A stretch of 64,000 bases of DNA from Thinopyrum elongatum (Eukaryota > Streptophyta > Magnoliopsida > Poales > Poaceae): NCBI GenBank assembly GCA_011799875.1, contig CM022301.1, positions 325,704,929 through 325,768,928 of the forward strand, in the 5' to 3' direction. Below the pieces are notes generated by a model, which did no database searches, had not been told where the DNA came from, and worked only from the letters and a program-made list of their open reading frames with translations. Below, piece by piece: positions 11,959 to 22,657 of the stretch (position 1 is its first letter; every line of letters starts with the position of its first letter). Made by a program: the position numbers and the translations under genes.

Positions 11959-12630
11959 CTAGTCTCCGCGGCGAGCGGTGATGAGCTCTTTCGTGTCCTC
12001 AAGACGCTGCTTGAGAGCATCCATGGATTCCTCCACCAGCCTTTGGCGCTCGATGCGGAGCATGTCATTCTCGTCCATAAGTTTCTTGACGATGACGCCG
12101 GTCCTCTTCAACAACGCAGTGGTCTCCTCCTGCTGCTTCGCACTTCCGACAATCTTCGCCCTCAGCAGGTCGCACTTGGCCCGGAGCTTCGCATTGCCCT
12201 CACTTAGTTGCCGGATGACGCCGGTAGCCTATTCAAACGAGGCTTTCATGTCGTCCAGCAACCTCGCCCAGCCGGAGATCTGATCCATCTGCCTATGGAC
12301 GATCGCATTCATGCGCCTTTAAGAGTCCTCGCCTGCCTGCGAGACATTTTCCCAGGCCGCCACGGCGCGGGAGGACATCTCTGCTGCATTCGTGGCGCGG
12401 CAGGACATCTCTGCTGCTTTCGCGGCGCGGCCGGACCAGTCTACTGCATCGACGGCTCGGCGGGACCTCCGTGCTGCTTCGGCGGTGTGGCGGGACCTCT
12501 GTGCTGCTACGGCCGCGCGGCGGGACATGTCGGCTGCTTTCGCAGCGAGGCAGGACATCTCTCGTGCTTCCGCTTCCATGCTCGCCTCTCCCTGGTGGTA
12601 ATCTCTTGACCCAGACCTCACGCTGGCCAT
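11959..12630 (-). pseudogene. Coiled-coil protein with decapeptide repeats, CACTA passenger
   Basis: The frame opens at an ATG at 12628-12630 (protein start MASVRSGSRDY) and runs 224 codons to a TAG at 11959-11961. The TATA box TATAAATA lies 79 bp upstream. Residues about 20-85 are a run of ten-residue repeats of the type R-x-M-S-x-x-A-A-x-A. From about residue 100 the sequence is a charged helical coiled coil (KRTGVIVKKLMDENDMLRIE, then EESMDALKQRLEDTKEL). Two in-frame stops interrupt it, TAA at 12319-12321 and TAG at 12229-12231, so this copy is dead. I do not recognise a named family. A DNA-binding or dimerising accessory role for the transposon is conceivable, but that is only inference. 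Confidence 0.6.
12374..12571 (-). repeat. 30 bp coding minisatellite
   Basis: Six consecutive 30 bp units and a partial seventh start at 12374, 12404, 12434, 12464, 12494, 12524 and 12554. Each starts GAC on the plus strand and ends near GCGCGGCxG. The period is exactly ten codons, so array length changes would preserve the reading frame of the minus-strand protein. Confidence 0.9.
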
Positions 12631-12708
12631 GGCAGACGCAAGAAAACGATGATGAATGACTTGTTTGTTTTTGTGGATGAGGAGTTGAGGAGGAATGTGC
12701 AATAGTAG

Positions 12709-12716
12709 TATTTATA
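12709..12716 (-). promoter_or_regulatory. TATA box of the coiled-coil passenger gene
   Basis: TATAAATA on the minus strand, 79 bp upstream of the ATG at 12630. It suits a transcript start near 12680 and a leader of about 50 bases. The 12631-13029 stretch contains no other feature I can support. Confidence 0.5.
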
Positions 12717-13029
12717 ACCGAGTACTAATACGCTCCTAAGTGGGAAACCATTTAGGTTTTGATCGGCGTGAACAGGTTTGCAATTAAATATAGCGTGGTA
12801 GTAATTTGGAATGTGACGGGACGCAGGCTCAAAATTTATTGACGGTTCTATAATTTCTAAGTGCGGCACTATTCCTGGACGGCGTAACGTGGGCACGCTT
12901 TCTCGGCCGCATACGTGGCGTTTGCACCATAGGGTGCACCGCAATAGGCAATGTCAGCACACATCTTGTTCCAACAACCGTGCGCGCTCGTTATTACCAT
13001 CGCGCACGCTTCTTTTAATTAGAATGTGT

Positions 13030-13460
13030 GCCCGTCTAGCGCACACACGTTGATCTGTCTAACTGTTTCTGTTTGTTGTGGCTAATCGCAAACAGTTCAT
13101 CCGTGTGAAGTGTATGCCGTCAATCGCAGACACTTTGATCTGGCTGACCGTTTCTGTTCTGTTGCCTAATCGCAAACAGTTAATCCTTCTGAAGCGTATG
13201 CCCTCAATCGCACACACCTTTATCTAGCTGCCCGTTTCTATTATTCCGCCTCATCACAAACAGTTAATCCAAGTGAACTGTATGCCGTATATCGCACACG
13301 CCTTCATCTGGCTGCCCATTTCTGTTCTTCTTCCTCATCGCAAACAGTTAATTGAACTGAACCGTATGCCCTGCATCGCACACGCAACTAAAATCGGAAC
13401 CGTGTTTGATGGCTCCGCCATCGCAAATGTTTTGCATCTTTTTTGACGGGTTTTTTACAT
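13030..13460. repeat. Right subterminal tandem repeats of the CACTA (about 84 bp)
   Basis: Units start at 13030, 13116, 13200, 13284 and 13368, each containing ATCGCACACxC, then a CTGxCCGTTTCTGTT block and TCGCAAACAGTTAAT. Spacing is 84-86 bp. Subterminal arrays like this are a hallmark of CACTA elements and are expected transposase-binding regions. Confidence 0.85.
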
Positions 13461-13548
13461 CACCGTTTGCGATTAATGCATCGCACAAAGTTTCATCAAA
13501 GGGTCTCTGATCGTAGTGTCGCATTAGCAGCATCCTGCAGTAGTGGCT

Positions 13549-14315
13549 TTGTGATGGGTTCGGTCATGCGGTGTTCTTTCCCAGTGACAGAAGGGGCCGC
13601 AAGACACGTATTGATCGTTGCTATTAAGGATAACAAGATGGGGTATATTCCTACATGAATAGATCTTGTCTACATCATGTCATCGTTCTTATTGCATTAC
13701 TCCATTTTTCCATGAACTTAATACACTAGATGCATGCTGGATAGCGGTCGATGTGTGGAGTAATAGTAGTAGATGTAGGCAGGAGTCGGTCTACTAATCT
13801 TGGACGTGATGCCTATATAATGATCAATGCCTGGATATCATCATAATTATTTGAAGTTATATCAATTGCCCAACAGTAATTTTTTTACCCGCCGTATGCT
13901 ATTTTCTTGAGAGAAGCGAGTAGTGAAATCTACGGGCCCCGGGTCTATTCTTTATCATATTTGCCTTGAGATCTATTTTTATTTGCTTTTGTTTTCAGAT
14001 CTATTATTCTAAAAACTCAAAAAAATACCTTGCTACACTTTTTCTTTATTTATTTTATTTTGTTCTATCAGGAGATCTATTTATCCAAAATCATACAAAC
14101 CAATCTATCTTTTACCCGGGAGGGATTGACAACCCCTCTTACGCATCGGGTTGCAAGTATTTGTTCTTTGTGTGCAGGTGCCGTTTACATAGTGTTGCTT
14201 GGTTCTCCTACTGGTTCGATAACCTTGGTTTCATCACTGAGGGAAATACCTACCGTAGTTGTGCTGCATCATCCCTTCCTCTTCGGGGAAAAACTGACGT
14301 GGACACGAGCCATCA
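13549..14315 (+). repeat. 3' LTR of the Athila-like element, right half
   Basis: Continues the LTR after the CACTA element and its duplicated GCT (13546-13548). The two unbroken solo LTRs show the sequence across the insertion point without the CACTA (GGTGCTTTGTGATGGG), which proves the insertion. The LTR ends in CATCA at 14315. Confidence 0.88.
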
Positions 14316-17300
14316 CCGCCTCCTCCCTTGCCAGCAACAAGACGCCCCAATGTGGGCTTACAAGCCCGAAGACCCCATCACCGTGCTCCGCTTCTACGGC
14401 ACCACCCGCGACAAGCTGTGGAAGGTGATGTTCAAGCCTCAGAAGGAGTGGCCGGCCAAGGAGGACGACATTGGCCTCGATGCCGCGCATCCTCCTAGAG
14501 AGGTAATGAAGTTTCATCCTTTTATGTTCGGATATCTAACATTTAACAAGGGATTTGACTCTCACTTCCCTTCATTCACAGGGCCAGCTCGAAAAGTCCA
14601 CGCGGATTGACGGTCCGGCCCCGCTGCCCGAAGACCCCAGGTCGGCCCTTCTAGAGGAGATGCTGACCGTGGCGCTGTACAAGGCACCAGAGAAGAAGAA
14701 GAACGAGGAGAGAAAGGCCAGGGAGGGCCTCCGCCCAAGAGTACATCCGGACACCAAGTCCGGGGTCACCCAAGCTCCCTCCACTCAAGAGGGGGAGTAG
14801 GAAGAGGACGAGGAGGAGAGCGACTCCTCCCGAACGAGGAAGAGGGCGGCGTCAGACGACGCCGAGGAGGAGCAGCCTCCCCACGCCCCGAAGAAGCAGT
14901 GCAGGCCTAAGTTGGTCCTGCCTGACGATAGCTCGGATTCTGACGAGGAGTCTGCAGCGTCCGAAGAGGTTCCGAAGAGGAACCCCAGGGTCAAGCCCCC
15001 TGCCGAAAGGTACGAATCCGGAGAGTCCCCAGGTGCTTGGTTCATTAGTCTGTTACTTGATAGTATATGTGCATTTCATGTCACAGCCCACCACACGACC
15101 TCCTCGCTGATCAAGTCTCAGAGGGGACTTCTCCGAGGGTCGAACTGGCGAAGAGTAGGACTGCAACACGCTCCACGCCTCCTCCGGTCATCGGGGAGAC
15201 CGCAGAGGTGCTGTCCCAAAGGACCCCTCCCGGTCCGGACACGGGAGGTGGTGGTGACGACATCATGGCCGAGGCTAACACCACGGTCACCGAAGACCAG
15301 GAGGGGGGATCCCTCCTGGTGAACAAGGAGGGGGAGCTCGGTTAATCCGAGCCCTCCCGAAAGACGGTTCTGGAGTCCCCGAGGCCTCCGGAGTCGCCAA
15401 TTCCGCCCTCCACCAAGGGGGGAACTGGGGCCACGCCGCCAGCGCCGAACACCGGAGCTCAGACTGCGGCTGAGTGGCCAGACTTGATGGAGGAAGCTTT
15501 GAATAGCTGCTCCGTCGTCATGGAGCACCGTGCCCTGATGGGCGTGGTTTTGCAAAGTATTTGGTCTGTTAACAGCGGACTGAAGGAAGCCTTTGGTGGC
15601 CTCCTGACGGGCTTCGAGGTAAGCCATGTAATATTCTTTTCATAAAGCATTTTTTTTGACAAAGTTTGTGCAACCTGTCGTATATAGCAACCCCCGAGAC
15701 TCTGTCAGGTTTGAAAAACCTGGCAGAGGATCGAAAATCAGGAGTCTAAATGATGTGATCTTTTTTTTGTAGGCCTCGTCTTTGGCGGCGGCTGCCAATG
15801 CCGCAGAGCTGGCTGAAATGAATCGGAAGCTCAAAAGCTCCGATGAGGAGCTCGACCTTGTCAACAAGTGGTTTGACGAAGCGCAAGGTTAGTCTGGTCG
15901 AGTAATTTAGAGTTTCCATGTTTGGCAAGGTATTCGGGGTTATCCCTAAGCAAGAATTGCATAATTATGACTGCAGCTGTCGCCGCGGAGGTCGAGGGCC
16001 TCAAGGCCGAGATGAAGAGGGCCAAGGAAGAAGCGGCCGAACAAAAAGCGGCGGCCGAGCGAGCGGCTGCCAAACTCACGACGGCGTAAACCGTTAGTGA
16101 CAAGCACGAGGCCAGAGTGGCCGAGGTGCAGCAAGAGCTCAAGGATGCCGTCACTAAATGTGAGGACCTTGAGTACAAAAATAAAGATCAAGCCACCGAG
16201 CTATCCAAGATAGGGCAGGAGATCTAGGAGGCGAGGACGGAGGCGTGGGGTGCCCAAGAAGAGCTCCGTCAAGTGAAGCAAATTGCAGATGGTAAGCCGT
16301 ACTTACTGCATAGTGTCTTTGGCGGCCACAGGTTTGCGTTGCTCACACGAGTGTGGCGTTCCTCAGGCGTGTTTGCGGAGCTGTCGAGGAGTGCGACAGA
16401 TACGGCAAGGTACTATGCAGCTCGAGAGGGTGATACCGAGCACAAGTTGTTCTGGGCATAATTTCAGGCGCCTGAACACCCTCCCCTCCTTAGTAATCAG
16501 ATGTAGCAGCTGATGGAGGTGCACCGGATGGCGGAACCAGCCATGAAGGACCTTTGTGTCTGGCTGTGGCCTTTAGAGCCGATACCGAGCAGCTAATTCG
16601 GCCTGGTGCAGAAGCTGTGCAACGCTGCGTCCCGAGTTGACGCTGTGAAGCGCCCCGTGTGCATCGAGGGAGCTTGGATGGCCTTAGCGAAGACCATGGT
16701 GCACTAGCCCAAGATCAAGCCGGCCGAGATGGCCACCTGACCTCCGCCCACTAGAAAGGAGCACAGGCGCCCCGAGAAATATTTCTTCATCATGATGGAT
16801 GGTGCTCGGGCAGTGATACATCTCCGTCGTATCTATAATTTTTTATTGTTCCATGCCAATATTATACAACTTTCACATATTTTTGGCAACATTTTATATG
16901 ATTTATTGGACTAACCTGTTGATCCAGTGCCCAGTGCCAGTTCCTATTTTTTTGCATGTTTTTTGTTTCGCAGAATATCCATATAAAACAAAGTCCAAAC
17001 ACGATAAAAATTTACGAAGAATTATTTTGGAATATATGTGATTTTTGGGAGGTGGAATCAATGCAAACGAAGGCCCACAATGAGCAACATACACCAGGGC
17101 GCGCCCTAGGCTCCAGGCGCAGGGTGGTGGGTTGTGCTCACCTCGTACATCGGTTGGAGCTCTACTACGGGCGCAAGGAAGCTTATATCCGGAAAAAAAT
17201 AGTGTTAAAATCTCAGCGCAATCGGAGTTACGTATCTCCGGGAATATAAGAAATGGTTTTCGGCCAAATCTAAGGAACGCAAAACAGAAGAGAACAGAGA

Positions 17301-18371
17301 GGGTGATCCAAGCTTGGAGGGGCTCCTGCCCCTCCGCCGCCATGGAGGCCATGGACCAGAGGGTGAACTCTCCTCCCATCTAGGGGGGAGGCCAAGGAAG
17401 AAGAAGAAGAAGGAGGGGGCTCTCTCCCCCTCTCTCCCGGTGGCGCTGGAGTGCCGCAGGGGCAAGGATCATGACGGCGATCGACATCAACAATCTTGCT
17501 ACCGTCAACACCAACTCTCTCCCTCTCTATGAAGCGGTGTAACACCTCTTATCCCCGCTGTAATCTCTACTTAAACATGGTGCTCAACACTATATATTAT
17601 TTTCCAATGATATGTGGTTATCCTATGATGTTTGAGTAGATCCGTTTTGTCCTATGGGTTAATCGTGATCTTGGTTGGTATGATTGTATATTTTATTTAT
17701 GGTGCTGTCGTATGGTGCCCTCCATCTCGCGCAAACATGAGGGATCCCCACTGTAGGGTGTTGCAATACTTTCATGGTTCGCTTATTGTCGGCTGCGGGG
17801 GTGACAGTAGCCTAAACACAGATAAGTGGGTTGTTGCATATGGGAGTAAAGAGGACTTGATACTTAATGCTATGGTTGGGTTTCACGACCTTAATGATCT
17901 TTAGTAGTTGCGGATGCTTGCTAGAGTTCCAATCATAAGTGCATATGATCCAAGTAGAGAAAGTATGTTAGCTCATGCCTCTCCCTCATATAAAATTGCA
18001 AGAATGATTACCGGTCTTGTTATCAATTGCCTAGGGACAAATGACTTTCTTGTTTGACAAAAGCTATCCACTTTTATTACCTTCCAATTTATTCGTAGTT
18101 TTATTCTCGCAAAGTACTTCTAGTTTTATTCTTGCAAACTTATCCTTTCACCTACCAAATAGTTTTATACTTGTTCTAGGTAAAGCAAACGTAAAGTGTG
18201 CGTAGAGTTGTATTGGTGGTCGATAGAACTTGAGGGAATATTTGTTCTGCCTTTAGCTCCTCGTTGGGCTCGACACTCTTATTTATCGAAAAAGGCTACA
18301 AACGATCCCCTATACTTGTGGATTATCAGGCAGTAGAGGCCCAATGCTCGAAAGATGTAATCCTTGAATGA
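14316..18371 (+). pseudogene. Antisense ORF of the Tat element, PF04195-like with coiled coil
   Basis: This is a spliced gene running opposite to gag. It is entered at 14316 because its 5' end was separated by the Athila-like insertion. Introns with GT-AG ends: 14503-14581, 15033-15086, 15619-15772, 15888-15976 and 16292-16366. The first exon contains the MWAYKPEDPITVLRFYGTTR region, which resembles plant 'putative gypsy type transposon' proteins (PF04195, from memory). The second is acidic and Lys-rich. Later exons form an Ala/Glu/Lys coiled coil (VEGLKAEMKRAKEEAAEQKA). A solo LTR splits the last exon; coding resumes at 18334 and ends with TGA at 18369-18371. In-frame stops (for example 14798-14800 and 15343-15345) and a phase mismatch after the second intron show it is dead. 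The role of such ORFs is unknown to me. Confidence 0.65.
16814..18328 (+). mobile_element. Solo LTR of a second Gypsy family
   Basis: A 1515 bp LTR beginning TGATACATCTCCGTCGTATC and ending TTGTGGATTATCA, with a perfect 5 bp TSD GGCAG (16809-16813 and 18329-18333). The start resembles other Athila-lineage LTRs of Triticeae, but the body and end differ from the Sabrina-like LTRs here. It lies in the last exon of the antisense ORF and no internal sequence is left. Confidence 0.93.
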
Positions 18372-19830
18372 GCGTACTATCATGTGCCAAATGACGATTG
18401 CACCTTTTGCTTTATAATGCGTTTATTTTGTATGGTTTATCATACTGGTGTCTTTTTTAATTTTATTTTGACTCCTGTGCGGCCATTTTTAATCTGAAAG
18501 TTACCAGGCGTCGGCTTCAGCCCCCATGTAGATGCTACAAGGGGTGTTTCGCCCTCCGCACTGTGATCCTTAGCCGGCGTCTCGGCGCTCGAGGGCGATA
18601 GTGCGCGAGGGAAACAAGGCAATCGGACTATGCGATTTTATTACTTTCACTTAGCCAAGGAGCTTGACTTCGGGGGCTAGTGACTAGCCCCTAGTGGGTT
18701 GTGATGTTTGGGAGAGCCAAGGTCTATACCTTTATCACATGGTTTGTGCAAAGACAAACCCTTCATACAACACGGGGTAATCGCCATCGATTTTTAGTTT
18801 AACACTTGTCATCGGATCACCGACTAGTTCTCGCTTATTATGACAGTCAGTTTTTGGCTTTCTCCACTGAGGTACTGAACCGGGCTAGCCAGAAGTACAA
18901 TCGCAGTGGTTCTCCCTTTACCTTCTTAGCCGAACGTGCGGAGCGTAAGAAGGTAAGCACAGGAGCCGGGCAACCCAACTATTGACCCAAGACATAATTC
19001 AGAACTGATTCATATAATGCAATATCCGAGACGCTGAACACATAGAGAGAAGATAGTGTCGGACTTGATGCATAGGGTGAGTATTACGATCGAGCCCCGG
19101 TCTATTAGCCGATTGCATTTTAGAGAAAATGTATGTCGAACTAGTTTATGGCGGTGTCGAAGAGCAGGAAAAAAGGTGCAATATAAATGACTGCGAGAGG
19201 ACCGTAAAAGGTGGTCTTTATTTCCAATGAACTCATGACGTCTAGCCGTACAATTTGAACTGCCGAAGCAACTGTTACATGTACTTTGTAGAAAGAATAG
19301 TTTTACAGATGAAATGTTTACACAGGGCCTTGATGTGTGGGTTGATGCCCCTACCATGCCCTACTGCACGTCTGCGCCTTTGCTTCTATTGGGAAGAAGA
19401 ACTCCGTGAAGGGGGTGGTAATCGGCTGACTGGCCCTTGACAAAGAGTCTTGAGCAGTCGTCGTGTTGTTTTGTCTCAATGCCGGATAGGTCCTAGATGG
19501 TACCTGTTGACGTCCAAAGACGTGTGTGACCATAGCTCGGTTGAGCCGAACACTTGGCGTTTAATTTAGTTGGACCCCACAGCTGCCCATGGTATCTTGA
19601 GCGCGAAGTTGTGCTTACAAGGCATGTAGTGTGCAACTGGGATGGGCATGCCGTGGGGGGGCGTATCCCTATTTACGTCGAGCGTAGGGAGGCTCCCTGA
19701 AGGGAGATAGAGCTCGGGCCCATTTGCTTGCCTCTCGTGCCTTGACGGCGGGCTGGTATTTCGGCCCCTCGACAATGGTTTGGTCTTCGGCTGCCAGAGC
19801 TGCGGTATGTTCCTCGGTCCGAAGTGAGTG
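18372..19830 (-). other. Non-coding spacer of the Tat element
   Basis: About 1.45 kb between the end of the protease (minus strand) and the end of the antisense ORF (plus strand). Every frame is dense with stops. This is where RT, RNase H and integrase would be expected in a complete element, and I see no trace of their motifs. Confidence 0.6.
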
Positions 19831-22657
19831 TTATGTATTGCCATTTACTATGATGACGCCCTTGGGTCCGGGCACCTTTAACTTTTGGTATGCATAGTGG
19901 GGGACGGTATTGAAACGAGCAAGCGTTGTTTGGCCCAAGAGTGCATGATAGCCGCTGCGAAAAGGGGCAATGTCGAAGATCAAGTCTTCGCTGCGGAAGT
20001 TGTCCGGCGTGCCGAACACTACTTCCAGGGCCAGGGTGCCCGTTGATTGCTTGTATCTGCGTTGGTATTTCCACGAAGAGGAGAGGATGATGCAGCACAG
20101 CAACGTTAAGTATTTCCCTCAGTTATGAAACCAAGGTTATCAATCCAGTAGGAGAACCAAGAAACACTATGTAAGCGGTACCTGCACACAAATAACAAAT
20201 ACTTGCAACCCAACGCGTAAGAGGGGTTGTCAATCCCTCCTCGGTACTGAGATAGATAAAATTGTATGAGATTGGATAAATAAATCTAGCGAAAACACAA
20301 AATAAAATAAATAAAGAAAAAGTGCAGCAAGGTATTTTTGGGTTTTTGGAATAATAGATCTAAAAACAATATGATAAAAGATAGACCCCGGGGCCGTAGA
20401 TTTCACTAGTGGCTTCTCTCGATAAAATAGCATACGGTGGGTAAACAAATTATTGTTGGGCAATTGATATAAGAGCAAATAATTATGATGATATCCAAGG
20501 CAATGATCATGTATATAGGCATCACGTCCAAGCTTAGTAGACCGACTCGTGCCTGAATCTACTACTATTACTCCACACATCGACCGCTATCCGTCATGCA
20601 TCTAGTGTATTAAGTTCATGGAGAAACGGAGTAATGCAATAAGAACGATGACATGATGTAGACAAGATCTATTCATGTAGGAATAGACCCCATCTTTTTA
20701 TCCTTAATAGCAACGATACATGCGTGCCTCGCTACCCCTTCTGTCACTGGGTGAGGACACCACAAGATCGAACCCATCACAAAGCACCTCTTCCCATTGC
20801 AAGAAAAATCAATCTAGTTGGCCAAACCAAACCAAAGTTTCGGAGAAGAAATATGAGACTATAACAATCATGCATATAAGAGATCAAAGAAGACTCAAAT
20901 AATATTCATAGATAGAACTGATCATAAACTCGCAATTCATCGGATCCCAACAAACACACCGCAAAAGTCATTACATCAAATAGATCTCCAAGAACATCGA
21001 GGAGAACATTGTATTGAGAATCAAAAAGAGAGAAGAAGCCATCTAGGTTCTGCCTACGGACCGTAGGTCTATGGTAAACTACTCACGCATCATCGTAGGA
21101 GCACCAATGAGGATTATGAACCCCTCCATGATCGTGTTCCCCTCCGGCAAGGTGTCGGAATAGGGCTCTAGATTGGATCTCATGGTTCTGGAACTTGCGG
21201 TGGCTGGAATTGTGTTTCATCAACTCCCCTAGGGTTTTTGGAATATTTGGGTATTTATAGAACTGAGAGGCGGTGGAAAGGACTCCCGTGGGCCCCACTA
21301 CCCACCTGGGCACGCCAGGAGCCTCTGGCGCACCCTGGTGTCTTGTGGGCCCCATGGGCCTCCCCTCGTGCACTTCCTTGGCTCCCAAGTTGTCTTCTGG
21401 GCAGAAAAAAATCTCCAAAAAGTTATGCTGCGTTTGGACTCCGTTTGATATGGACATTCTGCGAAGTAAAAAAAAGCAAAAAACAGCAACTGGCACTAGG
21501 CTCTACGTCAATAGGTTAGTCCCAAAAAATGATATAAAGTTGCTATAAAATGAATATAAAACATCCAAGAATGATAATATAACAACATGGAACAATAAAA
21601 AATTATAGATACATTGGAGACGTATCACCCGTGCAGCGGGCCTCCACGCCTGGGATTACCCCTTTAAAGGTAGTGTTACTGGGTTTGATCCTTGATAGGT
21701 CAATACCCATTTTCCTCACTGTATCTGAGTAAATCAGATTGAGGCTGCTGCCTCCGTCCATGAGGACTCTAGTGAGGTGGTACCCATCAATAATGGGGTC
21801 AAGAACCAGGTCCGCCGATCCTCCGTGACGAATACTGGTCAGATGGTCCCTGCGGTCGAAGGTGATCGGGCATGCCGACCATGGGTTAAATTTTGGGGCT
21901 ACATGCTCTACGACGTAGACATCCCGAAGTGCACGTTTCCTCTCCTTCTTGGGGATATGTGTCGCGTAGATCATATTCATCGTTTTTACCTCAGGAGGGA
22001 TTTGTTTCTGGCCTCCATTATTCGGCGTGCGAGGTTCCTCGTCGTCCTCGCTGCGGGGGCTTTTGCCCGTTTCCTCGGTCGTGAGCTTGCCGGCCTGTTT
22101 GATCATCCAACAGTTATGGTGGGTATGGTTGGCGGGCTTGTCGGAGGTGCCGTGGATCTGGCAGGGCCTGTCCAAGATTGTATCCAACTTGGTGGGTCTG
22201 TCCTGGTTCCCTTTGGAGGGTTTTTTCTGTGGTCCTGACTTGGGGTTGCAGAATATGTCATTCACTATTGTGTCTTTGGCTTCACCGCCATTATGGCAAC
22301 GCTTATTTCTGTTGCGCCGTGGTTTCCCGTTTCCGTCCCAGACTTCCGAGGTGTTGAGGTCTTCTGGGTTGGTGCTTCTACGGGCCAACCAGCTATCTTC
22401 CCCTGCGCAAAAGCGGGTCATGAGAGAGGTGAGTGCCGACATTGTTCTCGACTTATCTTGGCAGAGCTGGCGAGCGAGCCATTCGTCCCGGATACTGTGC
22501 TTAAATGCGGCTATAGCTTCGGCATCCGGATAGTCGACGATCTGGTTCTTTTTGGTCAAAAACCGATTCCAAAATTGTCGGGCTGACTCACCGGGTTGTT
22601 GGACCACATGGCTCAGGTCATCAGCATCAGGAGGCCGGGCATAAGTGCCTTGAAAGT
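19831..22657 (-). pseudogene. gag-pro: Tat-type gag C-terminal half and protease, split by a solo LTR
   Basis: On the minus strand, coding continues from 22657, just after the Copia insertion, through a gag segment with QQPGESARQFWNRFLTKKN, a knuckle-like CQIHGTSDKPANHTHHNC and a basic linker, to a protease with the active-site loop VLMDGGSSLNLIY (D-G-G in place of D-T-G, as seen in this lineage). The solo LTR at 20044-21627 enters after the residues VEARC. The frame resumes on its other side at 20043 with LALEVVFGTP and IFDIAPFRSGYHALLGQ and ends at a stop at 19831-19833. The protease would mature Gag. There is no RT fused behind it, so this part is complete only as far as pro. Confidence 0.75.
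20044..21627 (-). mobile_element. Solo LTR of the Athila-like family, second copy
   Basis: A 1584 bp LTR in minus orientation with a perfect 5 bp TSD CCCGT (20039-20043 and 21628-21632). Same family as 8636-10238 and the split LTR at 4542-14315. It shows the uninterrupted CACTA target site (GGTGCTTTGTGATGGG on its own strand). It is inserted in the Tat protease. Confidence 0.95.

Larger units (their letters stand above)
5353..13545. mobile_element. CACTA-type DNA transposon, apparently non-autonomous
   Basis: The ends are CACTGGTGCAG and, inverted, CACTACTGCAG, flanked by the 3 bp duplication GCT (5350-5352 and 13546-13548). Both subterminal regions hold short tandem repeats, as in CACTA elements, where they bind transposase. 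Length is 8193 bp, of which 1603 bp is a later solo LTR. Inside are minus-strand coding remnants (a B3-like domain at 6004-6549, a coiled-coil protein at 11959-12630) and a 502 bp tandem array, but I found no TNP2-type transposase. It is therefore probably mobilised by a related autonomous element. Boundaries and TSD are read directly; the superfamily follows from the CACT ends and 3 bp TSD. Confidence 0.9.
1..14315 (+). mobile_element. Athila-lineage Gypsy retrotransposon (Sabrina-like), 5' part outside the window
   Basis: Seen: a gag and aspartic-protease reading frame, a long untranslated region, a polypurine tract and a 3' LTR that starts at 4542 with TGATACGTCTCCAACGTATC and ends in CATCA at 14315. 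The LTR is interrupted by the CACTA element at 5353-13545. Without it the LTR is about 1578 bp, matching two solo LTRs of the same family (1603 and 1584 bp). No RT, RNase H or integrase is present between the protease and the LTR, so this copy is gag-pro only and would need another element's enzymes. It sits inside the antisense ORF of the Tat-lineage element; the expected TSD is CCGCC at 14316-14320, whose partner is outside the window. The Sabrina name is from memory of the LTR start and is not certain. Confidence 0.85.

Noticed and set aside
12208..12609. 133-codon plus-strand frame over the 30 bp minisatellite
   Set aside because: A 30 bp repeat keeps several frames open; the minus frame has the TATA box, start codon and downstream coiled coil.
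15118..15627. 169-codon minus-strand frame across the antisense ORF exons
   Set aside because: The plus strand has splice sites and a coiled coil collinear with the element's other exons; the minus frame has no motif.
21777..22533. Plus-strand frames of 153 and 168 codons opposite the Tat gag-protease
   Set aside because: The minus strand carries the recognisable protease and gag motifs; these are antisense shadows.
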